A stretch of 10,786 nt of DNA from Hyphomonadaceae bacterium (GCA_016791325.1 JAEUMU010000208.1:1-10786); one strand, 5' to 3'; numbered from the stretch's first letter, positions 1 through 7,255 are shown. Notes: generated by a model from the sequence alone, not told the origin. Program-made: numbers and translations.

Positions 1-551
1 GCCGCCGCCGCCAACCGCGCGCGCCAGGTTTCGACAGGGGCGTAGAAGTCGCTGAAGAAAAGCAGCGTGCTGCGGCTCTGCGCCTCCGCGTCTTGCTGCG
101 GGGTTTGAAAATCGTGGGCCAACCGTTCGGCCGCACGCGCACCGGCGCGCGCGGGTTGGCCCAGGACGCCCACGCGTTCGCCGCCGCGCGCCAGCAGAAT
201 CGCCAGCGCCAGCGCCAGCGTGCGCGCTCGGTGAAGCTTGGTCGGCCGGCTTGCGTCGCTGCTCCAATCGAAGCCCGCCTCTGGGTCGAGCCAGAACCAC
301 GCCGTCTGCGCCGCCTCGCGCTCGCGTTCGCGCACGTAGAAGCGATCGCCGCGGGCGGAGCGGCGCCAATCCACCAGGCGCGCGCCATCTTCGGGGCGAT
401 GATCGCGATATTGCCAGAAGTCTTCGCCCTGACCCGCGCGCCGGCGCCCATGCACGCCCGGAGCGCTGGCCGCCAGGCGCCGCGCGTCCAGCAGCACGCC
501 CGGGAGATCGCCTGCCAGGCCCAGCGCTTCAAGCCGCGCGCGTTGCGGCAT
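1..551 (-). CDS. DUF58-domain protein, partial (runs off left edge)
   Basis: Translating the minus strand from the ATG at 551-549 gives 183 codons open to the window edge. The family signature is clear: GRRRAGQGEDFWQYRDHRPE (residues 35-54), followed by LVDWRRSARGDRFYVRE (59-75). This is the hallmark DUF58 block, which leads into a von Willebrand A-like fold (strand AWFWLDP at 84-90, strand LLFFSDFYAP at 163-172). DUF58 proteins are partners of MoxR AAA+ ATPases, and moxR lies two genes upstream, so a joint chaperone or maturation role is likely; the substrate is unknown. The start is well supported: ATG shares one base with the TGA of DUF1428 (TGATG), and an AAGGGA Shine-Dalgarno lies 5 nt upstream, inside the DUF1428 coding end. 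Oddity: where a MIDAS-type DxSxS is expected, the sequence reads DPEAG (89-93), so metal binding at that site is doubtful. The C-terminal part is outside the window. Confidence 0.9.
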   Translation of the reverse strand, partial: MPQRARLEALGLAGDLPGVLLDARRLAASAPGVHGRRRAGQGEDFWQYRDHRPEDGARLVDWRRSARGDRFYVREREREAAQTAWFWLDPEAGFDWSSDASRPTKLHRARTLALALAILLARGGERVGVLGQPARAGARAAERLAHDFQTPQQDAEAQSRSTLLFFSDFYAPVETWRARLAAA

Positions 552-961
552 CAGCGTCCCTTCTTCTTGGTCGCGGTCTTTTTTCGTGCGGGCGGTTTCT
601 TCGCCGGCGCCATGTCGACAATCGCCTCGAACCCGCCAACAAGCATTCGCTTGGGATCGAACGGGCAGTCCTGCATCCCTTGCAAGCGCGGATCGTTCAT
701 CGCTTTCTTCTGAATGCGATCGCGCGCAGCCTTTGATGCATAGACGATCCAGGCGAAGATGACGCTCTCCCCGCGCTTGAGCTTCAGCATCTGAGGGAAT
801 GTCGCCGTAACGCCGGCGGGCGTCAGATCGTCGCCGACGCATTCCTTATAGTCGAGCGCGCCGTGATCCATCCACACCTCGCCCGCCTGTTTCGAAAGCT
901 TGCGATAGGCGCTTAGACCCTTGGTCGGCACGGGAATGAGAAAGCCGTCCACGTAAGCCAT
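551..961 (-). CDS. DUF1428 family protein with Lys-rich C-terminal tail
   Basis: This 136-residue protein opens with MAYVDGFLIPVPTKG and carries the conserved blocks DHGALDYKECVGDD (about 32-45), VIFAWIVYASKAARD (67-81), MNDPRLQGM (88-96) and CPFDPKRMLVGGFEAIVD (98-115). These are the pattern of DUF1428, the family of E. coli YbaA: a small alpha/beta dimeric ferredoxin-like fold of unknown biochemical role. Family members usually end soon after the GGFE block. Here about 20 more residues follow (AKKPPARKKTATKKKGR), a basic tail that suggests binding to nucleic acid or another acidic partner (inference). The start is supported by GGAGA at 968-972 on this strand, 6 nt from ATG and immediately after the moxR stop codon. 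Its stop overlaps the DUF58 start by one base. DUF1428 is not a normal member of MoxR-DUF58 operons, so its placement is notable. Confidence 0.9.
   Translation of the reverse strand: MAYVDGFLIPVPTKGLSAYRKLSKQAGEVWMDHGALDYKECVGDDLTPAGVTATFPQMLKLKRGESVIFAWIVYASKAARDRIQKKAMNDPRLQGMQDCPFDPKRMLVGGFEAIVDMAPAKKPPARKKTATKKKGR
557..562 (-). promoter_or_regulatory. Shine-Dalgarno of DUF58 inside the DUF1428 tail
   Basis: On the minus strand AAGGGA ends 5 nt before the DUF58 ATG at 551-549. It is formed by the last Lys-Gly codons of DUF1428, so the lysine-rich tail end also serves as the ribosome-binding site of the next gene. Together with the TGATG stop/start overlap this indicates translational coupling. 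Confidence 0.6.
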
Positions 962-972
962 GTGCGTTCTCC

Positions 973-1974
973 TTACGCGGCGCGCTCGGCCAGTTCGTCC
1001 ACCAACGTATCAATATCGAGTCCCTCCGCGCGCGCGCCGAAGGAAAGCTGCATACGATGCGCGAGCGCCGGGCGCGCCAACGCCGCCACATCGTCCAGCG
1101 CCGGCGCCAAGCGCCCGCGCAGCAGCGCGCGCGCCCGCACCGCAAGCATCAGGGCTTGCCCCGCGCGCGGGCCGGGGCCCCACGCCACATGCTGGTTCAC
1201 GCGCGGATCGTGGCTCGTGCCCGGCCGCGCTGAGCGCACCAGCTCCAGGATCGACGCCAGCACCTTCTCGCCCACCGGCATGCGCCGCACCAATTGCTGC
1301 AAACGCATCAGCTCGACAGCGTTGAGCACGGCGTTTGGCTGCGCGTCAGTCAGGCCCGTGGTCTCGATCAGGATTTTGCGTTCGATCTCCGCTTCCGGGT
1401 AGGGCACGTCCACTTGCAGCAGGAAGCGATCAAGCTGCGCTTCCGGCAGCGGATACGCGCCTTCATGCTCGATCGGGTTCTGCGTCGCCAGAACGTGGAA
1501 GGGACGGGGCACGTCATGGGCTTGCCCCGCCACCGTGACGTGGCGTTCTTGCATCGCCTGCAACAGCGCCGATTGCGTGCGCGGGCTCGCGCGGTTGATC
1601 TCATCGGCCATCAAGAGCTGCGTGAAGATCGGCCCTTTGACAAAGCGGAAATGCCGCCTTCCCGCCTCGTCCTGATCGAGCACCTCAGAGCCTAGAATGT
1701 CGGCCGGCATCAGATCGGGCGTGAACTGCACGCGCGCCCAATCCAGCCCCAGCACGCGCGCCATCGCCTCCACCAGGCGCGTCTTCGCCAGCCCTGGCGC
1801 GCCCACAAGCAGCACGTGCCCGCCCGCCAGGATCGCCGCCAGCGTCAGCTCGACCACGCGTTCCTGTCCGAACACCGCCTTGCCGATCTCCGCGCGCACC
1901 CGCGCCAGCGCTTCGCCGGCTCCTTCGGCCTCCGCCACCAGAGCTTGCGGATCTTGCGTGTTGGAATTGCTCAT
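973..1974 (-). CDS. MoxR-family AAA+ ATPase
   Basis: This 333-residue cytoplasmic AAA+ ATPase of the MoxR family has a length usual for the family. Visible motifs are Walker A GAPGLAKT (58-65), the block FTPDLMPADILGSEVLD (84-100), Walker B LLMADEINRASPRTQSALL (120-138), and the MoxR-typical run from VLATQNPIEHEGAYPLPEAQ (161-180) to LDRF (181-184), which includes sensor 1. The arginine-bearing sensor-2 helix WGPGPRAGQALML follows at about 266-278, with the C-terminal lid domain after it. MoxR proteins are thought to act as chaperones or remodelers that work with DUF58/VWA-domain partners to insert cofactors or activate complexes; the DUF58 gene lies in the same operon. It is the first gene of the minus-strand operon and lies divergent from DUF1285. 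The ATG is followed by a short low-complexity N-terminus, and I see no strong Shine-Dalgarno before it. The stop TAA abuts the DUF1428 ribosome-binding site. Confidence 0.95.
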   Translation of the reverse strand: MSNSNTQDPQALVAEAEGAGEALARVRAEIGKAVFGQERVVELTLAAILAGGHVLLVGAPGLAKTRLVEAMARVLGLDWARVQFTPDLMPADILGSEVLDQDEAGRRHFRFVKGPIFTQLLMADEINRASPRTQSALLQAMQERHVTVAGQAHDVPRPFHVLATQNPIEHEGAYPLPEAQLDRFLLQVDVPYPEAEIERKILIETTGLTDAQPNAVLNAVELMRLQQLVRRMPVGEKVLASILELVRSARPGTSHDPRVNQHVAWGPGPRAGQALMLAVRARALLRGRLAPALDDVAALARPALAHRMQLSFGARAEGLDIDTLVDELAERAA

Positions 1975-2048
1975 GGGCGCGAAGCTCGCTTGTATGGGGG
2001 CGGTTTTATGGCCGGCGCTTGAGTTTCGCCGTTAATATCTGCGGGATC

Positions 2049-2615
2049 ATGACTGACGGATCGTCCCTGGAGCAATTGCTCGCGTCCCTCAAGACGCATG
2101 CGTCGGCCGGCGCCTCGCCCGAAAAGCGCCTTCCGCCAGTCGAAACCTGGAATCCAACCCATTGTGGCGAAGCCGGCTTTGAAATCTTGGCGGACGGAAC
2201 CTGGGTGCATGAGGGAACCCGCATCACCCGCGAAGCCCTCGTGCGCCTATTTTCCACCATTCTGCGCAAGGACGCCGATGGCGAGACCTACCTGGTGACG
2301 CCGGTCGAAAAGATTCGGGTCCGCGTCGAAGATGCGCCGTTCGTCGCCGTGCGCGCCGATCGCCACGGGCGGGGAGAGCGCCAGACGCTCGTATTTACCA
2401 CGAACGTGGGTGACGTGGTGCAGGCCGGCCCCGCCAACCCGATCCGCGTCGCTTTCGATGGTGAAGAGCCCCGCCCGTATGTGCTTGTGCGCGGCCGCTT
2501 AGAGGCGCGCATCCTGCGTGCGCCGTTTTATGAAATGGTAGAGTGGAGTGAGCCGCGCGACGGCAAGCTGGGCGTCTGGAGCGGCGGCGCGTGGTGGGAG
2601 CTGGGGCGGGGTTAG
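2049..2615 (+). CDS. DUF1285 domain protein
   Basis: This 188-residue soluble protein matches DUF1285 through WNPTHCGEAGFEILADGTW (34-52), HEGTRITREALVRLFSTIL (54-72), YLVTPVEKIRVRVEDAPFVA (81-100) and a tail with YVLVRGRLEARILRAPFYEM (144-163). The function of the family is unknown. The domain is common in proteobacteria and in alphaproteobacteria often precedes a CoA-type NUDIX hydrolase and the CCA-adding enzyme, as it does here. I chose ATG 2049 because the preceding in-frame TTG at 2019 would add ten residues without family similarity and has no ribosome-binding site. The ATG itself has only a close GGGA, so the start is moderately sure. The 74-base gap to moxR must hold two divergent promoters, but I cannot place them with confidence. 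Confidence 0.88.
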   Translation: MTDGSSLEQLLASLKTHASAGASPEKRLPPVETWNPTHCGEAGFEILADGTWVHEGTRITREALVRLFSTILRKDADGETYLVTPVEKIRVRVEDAPFVAVRADRHGRGERQTLVFTTNVGDVVQAGPANPIRVAFDGEEPRPYVLVRGRLEARILRAPFYEMVEWSEPRDGKLGVWSGGAWWELGRG

Positions 2616-2656
2616 GCGCATTGCGCCGCGCGCTCTCCGCGCTTAGGTCATCTCAC

Positions 2657-3271
2657 GTGACTGACCTCTCCGACCTCGCCACACGCCTGCGCACACGGCT
2701 CGATCCGCTCGATCGGCTGAGCGCGGCCACGCGTTCCGATCGCGATCTCACGCCGCATTGGCCTGAACGCCCGGCTGAATATCGCCCCGCCGCTGTGCTT
2801 GCGCCCATCATCATGCGGCCCGAAGGCTGGACCATGCTGTTTACGCAGCGTGCGGAAGAAACGCCCGCACATCCCGGTCAAATTTCTTTTCCGGGCGGGC
2901 GCGTCCAGGCCGAAGACGGCTCGCCGCTCGAAACAGCCTTGCGCGAAACGCAGGAGGAAATCGGGCTCGCGCGCGCGTTCATCGAGCCGCTGGGCGCCTG
3001 GGACCGCTACGAAACCGGCACCGGTTTTCGCATCACGCCGGTCGTCGGCCTGGTGCGCCCCGGCTTTGAACTGAAGCTTGATCCGCGCGAAGTGGCGGGC
3101 GTGTTTGAAACGCCGCTCTCGTTCCTGCTCAATCCCGCCAACCACGAGAAGCACCAAGCGGAATGGCAGGGGATCGTGCGCACCTTCTACGCTATGCCCC
3201 ACGAAGGCCGCTTCATCTGGGGCGCGACCGCCGGCATGATCCGGGCGCTCTATGAGAGATTGTACGAATGA
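2657..3271 (+). CDS. NUDIX hydrolase, CoA pyrophosphatase type
   Basis: This 204-residue protein has the UPF0035/CoA-pyrophosphatase signature LFTQRAEETPAHPGQISFPG (61-80) running into the NUDIX box GGR...LETALRETQEEIGL (80-104). The REtqEE glutamates are the Mg2+ ligands. Family enzymes cleave CoA or acyl-CoA to 3',5'-ADP and (acyl-)phosphopantetheine in the cytoplasm; substrate preference here is inferred from the motif. The Arg often found in the CoA motif (Rx3G) is Pro70 here, a substitution that I believe is tolerated in many alphaproteobacterial members. The start is taken as GTG 2657 (MTDLSDLATR), with AGG at 2645-2647 upstream. A longer frame from GTG 2591 would overlap DUF1285 and adds an uninformative Ala/Gly/Arg stretch. 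The TGA stop overlaps the cca ATG (ATGA), so the two genes are probably translationally coupled. Confidence 0.9.
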   Translation: MTDLSDLATRLRTRLDPLDRLSAATRSDRDLTPHWPERPAEYRPAAVLAPIIMRPEGWTMLFTQRAEETPAHPGQISFPGGRVQAEDGSPLETALRETQEEIGLARAFIEPLGAWDRYETGTGFRITPVVGLVRPGFELKLDPREVAGVFETPLSFLLNPANHEKHQAEWQGIVRTFYAMPHEGRFIWGATAGMIRALYERLYE

Positions 3272-4506
3272 CCGCGACTGTCGCTCAGGCCCGCTGGTTC
3301 AAAGCGTCCGAAACCCAGGCGCTTCTCGCCGCGCTTGAGGGGGCGCGCGCGGGCGGGGCGCGCTTCGTCGGCGGCTGTGTGCGCAATACGCTGATGGGCC
3401 GTGAGGTCGATGATATCGACGTCGCCACGCAGCTCACGCCGGACCTCGTGGTGAAAGCCGCCGCCGCCGCAGGCTTCGCCGCACACCCAACCGGCATCGA
3501 ACACGGCACCATCACCGTCGTCGTCAATCACAAGCCGTTCGAGGTCACAACGCTGCGGCGCGACGTCAGCACCGATGGCCGTCGCGCCACCGTCGCCTTC
3601 ACCGAAAGTTGGGAGGAAGACGCCCAACGCCGCGATTTCCGAATGAACGCGCTCTATGCCGACGCCAGAGGCGCCGTGCATGATCCCAGCGGCGGGGGGC
3701 TCGATGATGCGCGCGCCGGCCGCGTCATATTCATTGGCGACGCGCATACGCGCATCCGTGAGGATTATCTGCGCATTCTGCGCTTCTTCCGCTTCAACGC
3801 CTGGTATGCGCGTGGCCCGCTTGATCCCGCCGGCGTCGCCGCCTGCGCCGAGCTCGTCGCTGGGCTCGATCAGCTTTCGGTGGAGCGCATTTGGAAGGAA
3901 GCGAAGAAGCTGCTCGCTGCGCCCGATCCGCGCCCGGCCTGGGAAGGCATGGAAGCCATTGAGGTCCGCGCCCGCGCGCTGCCCGAGCTTGCCCGTCACA
4001 CGCGCCTCGATGCGCTGATGGCGCTCGAAGCCGATCTGATGCTGCCCGTCGACGCCATGACGCGGGTGGCGGCTGCGCTCGCCGATCAGGAAAGCGCGCG
4101 CTCGCTCGCGCGCCGTCTCAAGCTCTCCAACGAAGAGCGTGATCGCCTCGTCGCTGCGCTCGGCGAGGAGGTGAAGATCACCTCCTATATGTCGCTGCGC
4201 GATATGCGCCGCGCCATTTATCGTATTGGCGCCGAAGCCTTCCGCGATCGCGTCATGCTGGCCTGGGCCGGCGCGGGCGGGGAGAAGGCGCAGGCTTGGC
4301 GTGCGTTGCTCGCGCATGGCCAGATGTGGGCGCCGCCCAAGCTGCCGCTCAGCGGCGAAGAGGTGATGGCCGCCGGCGTGCCGGCAGGGCCGAAAGTCGG
4401 GCTTGTCATGCGCGAGGTCGAAGAATGGTGGATCGACGCCGACTTTCCCGATGACAAACTCAGCGTGATCGAGCGCTTAAAGGCGGTCGCGCAAGGGATG
4501 GCGTAA
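3268..4506 (+). CDS. cca: CCA tRNA nucleotidyltransferase (class II)
   Basis: This 412-residue enzyme adds or repairs the 3'-terminal CCA of tRNAs using CTP and ATP. The class II polymerase-beta head is plain: RFVGGCVRNTLMGREVDDID (32-51) contains the GG motif and the catalytic DxD pair (Asp49, Asp51). It is followed by the flexible-loop/motif C region RRDFRMNALYAD (121-132) and the nucleotide-selecting motif EDYLRILRFFRF (165-176). A helical neck/body follows (QLSVERIWKEAKKLL at about 211-225), and then an alphaproteobacterial-type tail ending DDKLSVIERLKAV. Length fits alphaproteobacterial members. A poly(A) polymerase is the main alternative within the superfamily, but the fit to single-copy alphaproteobacterial CCA enzymes is better. 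It starts within the NUDIX stop codon (ATGA) and is last in the DUF1285-NUDIX-cca group. Confidence 0.93.
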   Translation: MTATVAQARWFKASETQALLAALEGARAGGARFVGGCVRNTLMGREVDDIDVATQLTPDLVVKAAAAAGFAAHPTGIEHGTITVVVNHKPFEVTTLRRDVSTDGRRATVAFTESWEEDAQRRDFRMNALYADARGAVHDPSGGGLDDARAGRVIFIGDAHTRIREDYLRILRFFRFNAWYARGPLDPAGVAACAELVAGLDQLSVERIWKEAKKLLAAPDPRPAWEGMEAIEVRARALPELARHTRLDALMALEADLMLPVDAMTRVAAALADQESARSLARRLKLSNEERDRLVAALGEEVKITSYMSLRDMRRAIYRIGAEAFRDRVMLAWAGAGGEKAQAWRALLAHGQMWAPPKLPLSGEEVMAAGVPAGPKVGLVMREVEEWWIDADFPDDKLSVIERLKAVAQGMA

Positions 4507-4539
4507 CGCTCCCTGCGCGCGCGTCAGCGCGAACCCGCT

Positions 4540-5685
4540 TCAACCCGTCGCTGCGGCGGACGCCGGCGCTCGCTTCGCGCGGCTGGGAAGCTTGAGGCGG
4601 CGTATCCAATTCCGCGCCGGTTCTTCGATTCCGAGATAGGCGATGATCGAAGCGGCGCCGCACGCCACGAACACGCCGATAACGGCGCCAACGCGCAGCA
4701 ACTGCCCGGAGGCTTCCGTCACGCCCAAACGCTCCAGCGCGTGAAACCAAACGATGTCGACCGGCAGATGGATCATGTAAAGCGCGTAGCTCGCGGCGCC
4801 CAAGAACACGAACACGCGGCCGCTCATCGGCGCGTCCACGCCATGACGCGCCGTTTCGCCCAGCCCATAAAGCAGCCCCGCGAAGCCGAACCAAACCAGC
4901 CCGCTCCAAACGCCCGCGCTGGTCACGCCAACGATCCACGCTGCTGATGCAATCACGATCGGCCAGGCCCACGCTTTCGGCGCCGCATGCGCGCGCCCGA
5001 ATGCGTAGAGCGCAACGCCCATCAAGAATGAAGGCAGGATGCGCAGCGCGCCGATCTGAGCTGTCATTTGCGAGAAGTCGCGCCCGACCCAGGGCAGTAG
5101 ATGATGCAGATTGTCGAGCGCCGCGTAAGCGCCCAGGCACAACACCAGCGCGCCCGCCGCCAGCGCCGCGCTGTTGCGCGCCTTCAGCACGAAGCCGGCG
5201 ATGAGCGGGAAGAGAAGGTACGCCGCCCATTCCGCGCTGATCGACCAAGAGGGAAAATTCCAGCCCACCGCCGCGGTCGTCCCCCAGGCGTGAACCATGA
5301 AGAGGTGCGCCGGCAAATCGCTCCATTTGAAGCTGTCCGCGGCGCCGACGCCGGCCCCGGCCACGCTCGCGCCGACGAACAGCACCACCATCGCCCCCAG
5401 CGCCGCCAGGTGCATCGGGTAAACCCGCGCGATCCGGTTCTTCAGGAAGCCGCCATAGCCGAAGCGGCCATCCTCCAGGCTAGTTAAATAGACATGCGCC
5501 AGGATGAAGCCGGAGAGGGTGAAGAACAGGTCCACCCCCAGATAACCCTCCGCGATCAGCCCCCAACGTCCCAAATCGAGGCCCAGATGGTCCTTGAAAT
5601 GGTACAATAACACCCACAGCGCTGCCAAAAAACGCAGCGAAGTCAGCGGTTTAATGTCTTGCGGATAGGCGAAGGCGGCTGTCAT
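4540..5685 (-). CDS. Acyltransferase-3 family integral membrane protein
   Basis: This 381-residue polytopic membrane protein has an acyltransferase-3 fold. Conserved elements are LTSLRFLAALWVLLYHF (14-30), holding the family Arg and the catalytic-type His29; GYLGVDLFFTLSGFILAHVY (47-66); KNRIARVYPMHL (82-93); and WNFPSWSISAEWAAYLLFPL (about 144-163). About ten hydrophobic helices follow, and a basic C-terminus. Such proteins transfer acyl groups, usually acetyl or succinyl, to extracytoplasmic sugars such as exopolysaccharide, O-antigen or glucans; the acceptor here cannot be told. The start is set at ATG 5685 (MTAAFAYPQD); an upstream in-frame extension would run into hemF and is Arg/Pro/Ala-rich junk. 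It is probably transcribed alone: 76 bases separate it from hemF, and it converges with cca across about 33 bases. Confidence 0.9.
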   Translation of the reverse strand: MTAAFAYPQDIKPLTSLRFLAALWVLLYHFKDHLGLDLGRWGLIAEGYLGVDLFFTLSGFILAHVYLTSLEDGRFGYGGFLKNRIARVYPMHLAALGAMVVLFVGASVAGAGVGAADSFKWSDLPAHLFMVHAWGTTAAVGWNFPSWSISAEWAAYLLFPLIAGFVLKARNSAALAAGALVLCLGAYAALDNLHHLLPWVGRDFSQMTAQIGALRILPSFLMGVALYAFGRAHAAPKAWAWPIVIASAAWIVGVTSAGVWSGLVWFGFAGLLYGLGETARHGVDAPMSGRVFVFLGAASYALYMIHLPVDIVWFHALERLGVTEASGQLLRVGAVIGVFVACGAASIIAYLGIEEPARNWIRRLKLPSRAKRAPASAAATG

Positions 5686-5761
5686 GGTTCGCCCCACGCA
5701 AGAAAAAGGCCGAGGCAGCGCCTGCGCCGGAATCGTTAAACCTTGGGCTGCGGGGGGCGCT

Positions 5762-6649
5762 CTAGGGCCACTTCGCCACCGGCGGCATGCTGGAGAGGAT
5801 GCTCTCAACATTGCCGCCCGTCTTCAGCCCGAAGGTCGTGCCGCGATCGTAGAGCAGGTTGAACTCCACATAGCGCCCGCGCTGGATCAGTTGCTCCTCG
5901 CGCTCCGCGTCCGTCCACGGCGTCGCCATGTATTTGCGCAAGAGCGGAGGATAAGCGGCTAGAAACGCCCGGCCTACATCCTGAGTGAACGCAAAGTCGC
6001 ACTCCCAACTGTCTTCGCCGCGTTCGCGCCCGCTATTGTGGTGATCGTAGAAGACGCCGCCCACGCCGCGCGGCTCGCCGCGGTGCGGCAGCCAGAAATA
6101 CTCATCCGCCCATTTTTTGTAGCGTGCATAGAGCCCGGCCTCATGCGCTTCGCAGGCGGCGCGGTAGGGGCCGTGAAAGGCTTGCGCATCCGCGCTCTGC
6201 TCGTTGCGCTGGTAGGTCTGTGTCGGGTTCAAATCGCCGCCGCCGCCGAACCACCATTGCGTCGTGGTGATGTGGCGCGTGTTCATGTGCGCGGCGGGGC
6301 AGTGCGGGTTGCGCAGGTGCGCGATCAAGGAAATGCCGCTGGCCCAAAAGCGCGGATCTTCAGCCGCGCCAGGGACATTCTTGGCGAACTCCGGGCTGAA
6401 GGCGCCATAAACGGTGCTCACGTGCACGCCCACCTTCTCGAAGAAGCGCCCGCGCATCATGCCCGCCACGCCCCCGCCGAGGTCTTCGCGCCCGTCCCCT
6501 CGCCGCCATGGCGTCTTCTCGAACCGCCCCGGCGCGCCGGGATAGAGCGCTGCCGGCGCTTCGTCCTCCAGGTGCTCGAACTCCGCGCAAATCTGATCGC
6601 GTAGGTTCTCAAACCAGGCCTTCGCCCGAGCTTTGCGTTCGGCGGTCAT
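5762..6649 (-). CDS. hemF: Oxygen-dependent coproporphyrinogen III oxidase
   Basis: HemF converts coproporphyrinogen III to protoporphyrinogen IX by O2-dependent oxidative decarboxylation of two propionates, in the cytoplasm. This 295-residue protein has the family length and all the major blocks: [20 protein letters not shown] (58-77), [20 protein letters not shown] (121-140), [11 protein letters not shown] (159-169), [19 protein letters not shown] (177-195) with GGVFYD after it, and [20 protein letters not shown] (257-276) with [10 protein letters not shown] near the end. The usual DLTP reads DLNP here, a mild change. The start is ATG 6649 (MTAERK), which shares a base with the trmL stop (TGATG). 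A GGGAGAAG purine run inside the end of trmL (about 6657-6664) supplies a ribosome-binding site. An in-frame TTG at 6667 is less likely. Its place beside the petABC operon suggests linked haem supply. Confidence 0.96.
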   Translation of the reverse strand: MTAERKARAKAWFENLRDQICAEFEHLEDEAPAALYPGAPGRFEKTPWRRGDGREDLGGGVAGMMRGRFFEKVGVHVSTVYGAFSPEFAKNVPGAAEDPRFWASGISLIAHLRNPHCPAAHMNTRHITTTQWWFGGGGDLNPTQTYQRNEQSADAQAFHGPYRAACEAHEAGLYARYKKWADEYFWLPHRGEPRGVGGVFYDHHNSGRERGEDSWECDFAFTQDVGRAFLAAYPPLLRKYMATPWTDAEREEQLIQRGRYVEFNLLYDRGTTFGLKTGGNVESILSSMPPVAKWP

Positions 6650-7113
6650 CAGTAAAGCTTCTCCCAAGAGCCGGTTTGGCGCATCGCCTCGCTCAATACC
6701 AGCGCGGCCGCGGTGACGACGTTGAGAGAGCGCAAGCCTTTCGACATTGGGATGCGCACACTGGCCTGCGCCGCTTCGTAGAGCGCCCCGGGCGACCCCG
6801 CGCTTTCGCGCCCCAGGATCAGCGTGTCGCCTGTGGAAAAGGCAAAGTCCTGGAAGTTCACGGCCCCATCTGTCTCGACCAGCACGAGCCGCCCGCCTTG
6901 TCGTTCCGGCGCCGCTCTGAACGCGGTCAGGCCGGCGTGGCGGGTCACTTGGGCCTTGTCCCCGTAATCCAGCGCTGCGCGCTTGAGGGCGGCGTCCGTC
7001 AGAGGGAAGCCGCAGGGTTCGATCACATCCAGCGCGACCCCCAGGCAGGCGGCGAGGCGAATGGCCGCGCCGAGATTTTGCGGGATGTCCGGTTGATACA
7101 GGGCGAGCCGCAC
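6649..7113 (-). CDS. trmL: tRNA (cytidine(34)-2'-O)-methyltransferase
   Basis: This is a SPOUT-fold methyltransferase of the TrmL/TrmH class that 2'-O-methylates the wobble base of certain leucine tRNAs using SAM. The 154-residue length matches TrmL, the minimal single-domain form. Visible motifs are the N-terminal [19 protein letters not shown] (3-21), the trefoil-knot motif [12 protein letters not shown] (97-108), and the C-terminal knot motif [20 protein letters not shown] (121-140) with SEAMRQ. The start is GTG 7113, because a perfect GGAGG lies 7 nt upstream and family similarity begins exactly there. Longer in-frame reading back to 7197 adds unrelated residues. It is the first gene of a trmL-hemF operon and is divergent from petA, an arrangement seen in other alphaproteobacteria. 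Confidence 0.93.
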   Translation of the reverse strand: MRLALYQPDIPQNLGAAIRLAACLGVALDVIEPCGFPLTDAALKRAALDYGDKAQVTRHAGLTAFRAAPERQGGRLVLVETDGAVNFQDFAFSTGDTLILGRESAGSPGALYEAAQASVRIPMSKGLRSLNVVTAAALVLSEAMRQTGSWEKLY

Positions 7114-7120
7114 GTTATGG

Positions 7121-7125
7121 CCTCC
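7121..7125 (-). promoter_or_regulatory. Shine-Dalgarno of trmL (fixes a GTG start)
   Basis: GGAGG on the minus strand lies 7 nt before GTG 7113-7111. It decides between this start and longer in-frame alternatives. Confidence 0.75.
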
Positions 7126-7134
7126 GGCGCCGGA

Positions 7135-7158
7135 GAATCGGGGCGGAATCGGGGAATC
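7135..7158. promoter_or_regulatory. Cluster of three GAATC (GANTC, CcrM-type) sites in the trmL/petA divergent region
   Basis: GAATC occurs at 7135-7139, 7146-7150 and 7154-7158, each followed by CGG; the first two are GAATCGGGG. GANTC is the target of the cell-cycle methyltransferase CcrM of alphaproteobacteria, and in Caulobacter the regulator GcrA acts at methylated sites in promoters. By hand count there are 14 GANTC sites in the whole window, so three in 24 bases is a marked cluster. The sites lie 22-45 bases before the trmL start and about 100-120 bases before the petA start. A regulatory role is inference; no clear -35/-10 pair could be assigned for either gene. Confidence 0.45.
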
Positions 7159-7255
7159 GGTCAGGCATGCGGCGACGCGCCGCGCGCTTGAGCGCACCGG
7201 ACTAGCCTAGCTTCTCCGCCGAACCAAGATCGCCGACGAGCGGGAGATAAACGCG

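Noticed and set aside
93..713. 206-codon plus-strand open frame at the left edge
   Set aside because: It lies opposite DUF58 and DUF1428, both of which have strong family signatures on the minus strand; the content is Arg/Ala/Pro-rich.
3250..4317. 355-codon open frame antisense to cca
   Set aside because: The reading is the complement of a clear CCA-adding enzyme; it has no recognisable domain and low-complexity Arg/Ala/Gly content.
4515..4531. CGCGC-GTCA-GCGCG small hairpin between cca and the acyltransferase gene
   Set aside because: The stem is only 5 bp and no T run follows on either strand; such GC palindromes are expected by chance here.
5703..5731. Possible terminator after hemF on the minus strand
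   Set aside because: There is a T run of five (minus strand) after a GC-rich stretch, but the best stem I can draw has only short pairings (AGGC/GCCT plus an outer CCG/CGG) with a 4-base bulge, so I do not call it.
7188..7216. TTGAGC as a -35 element for petA
   Set aside because: No acceptable -10 element lies 16-18 bases downstream, so a promoter cannot be claimed.
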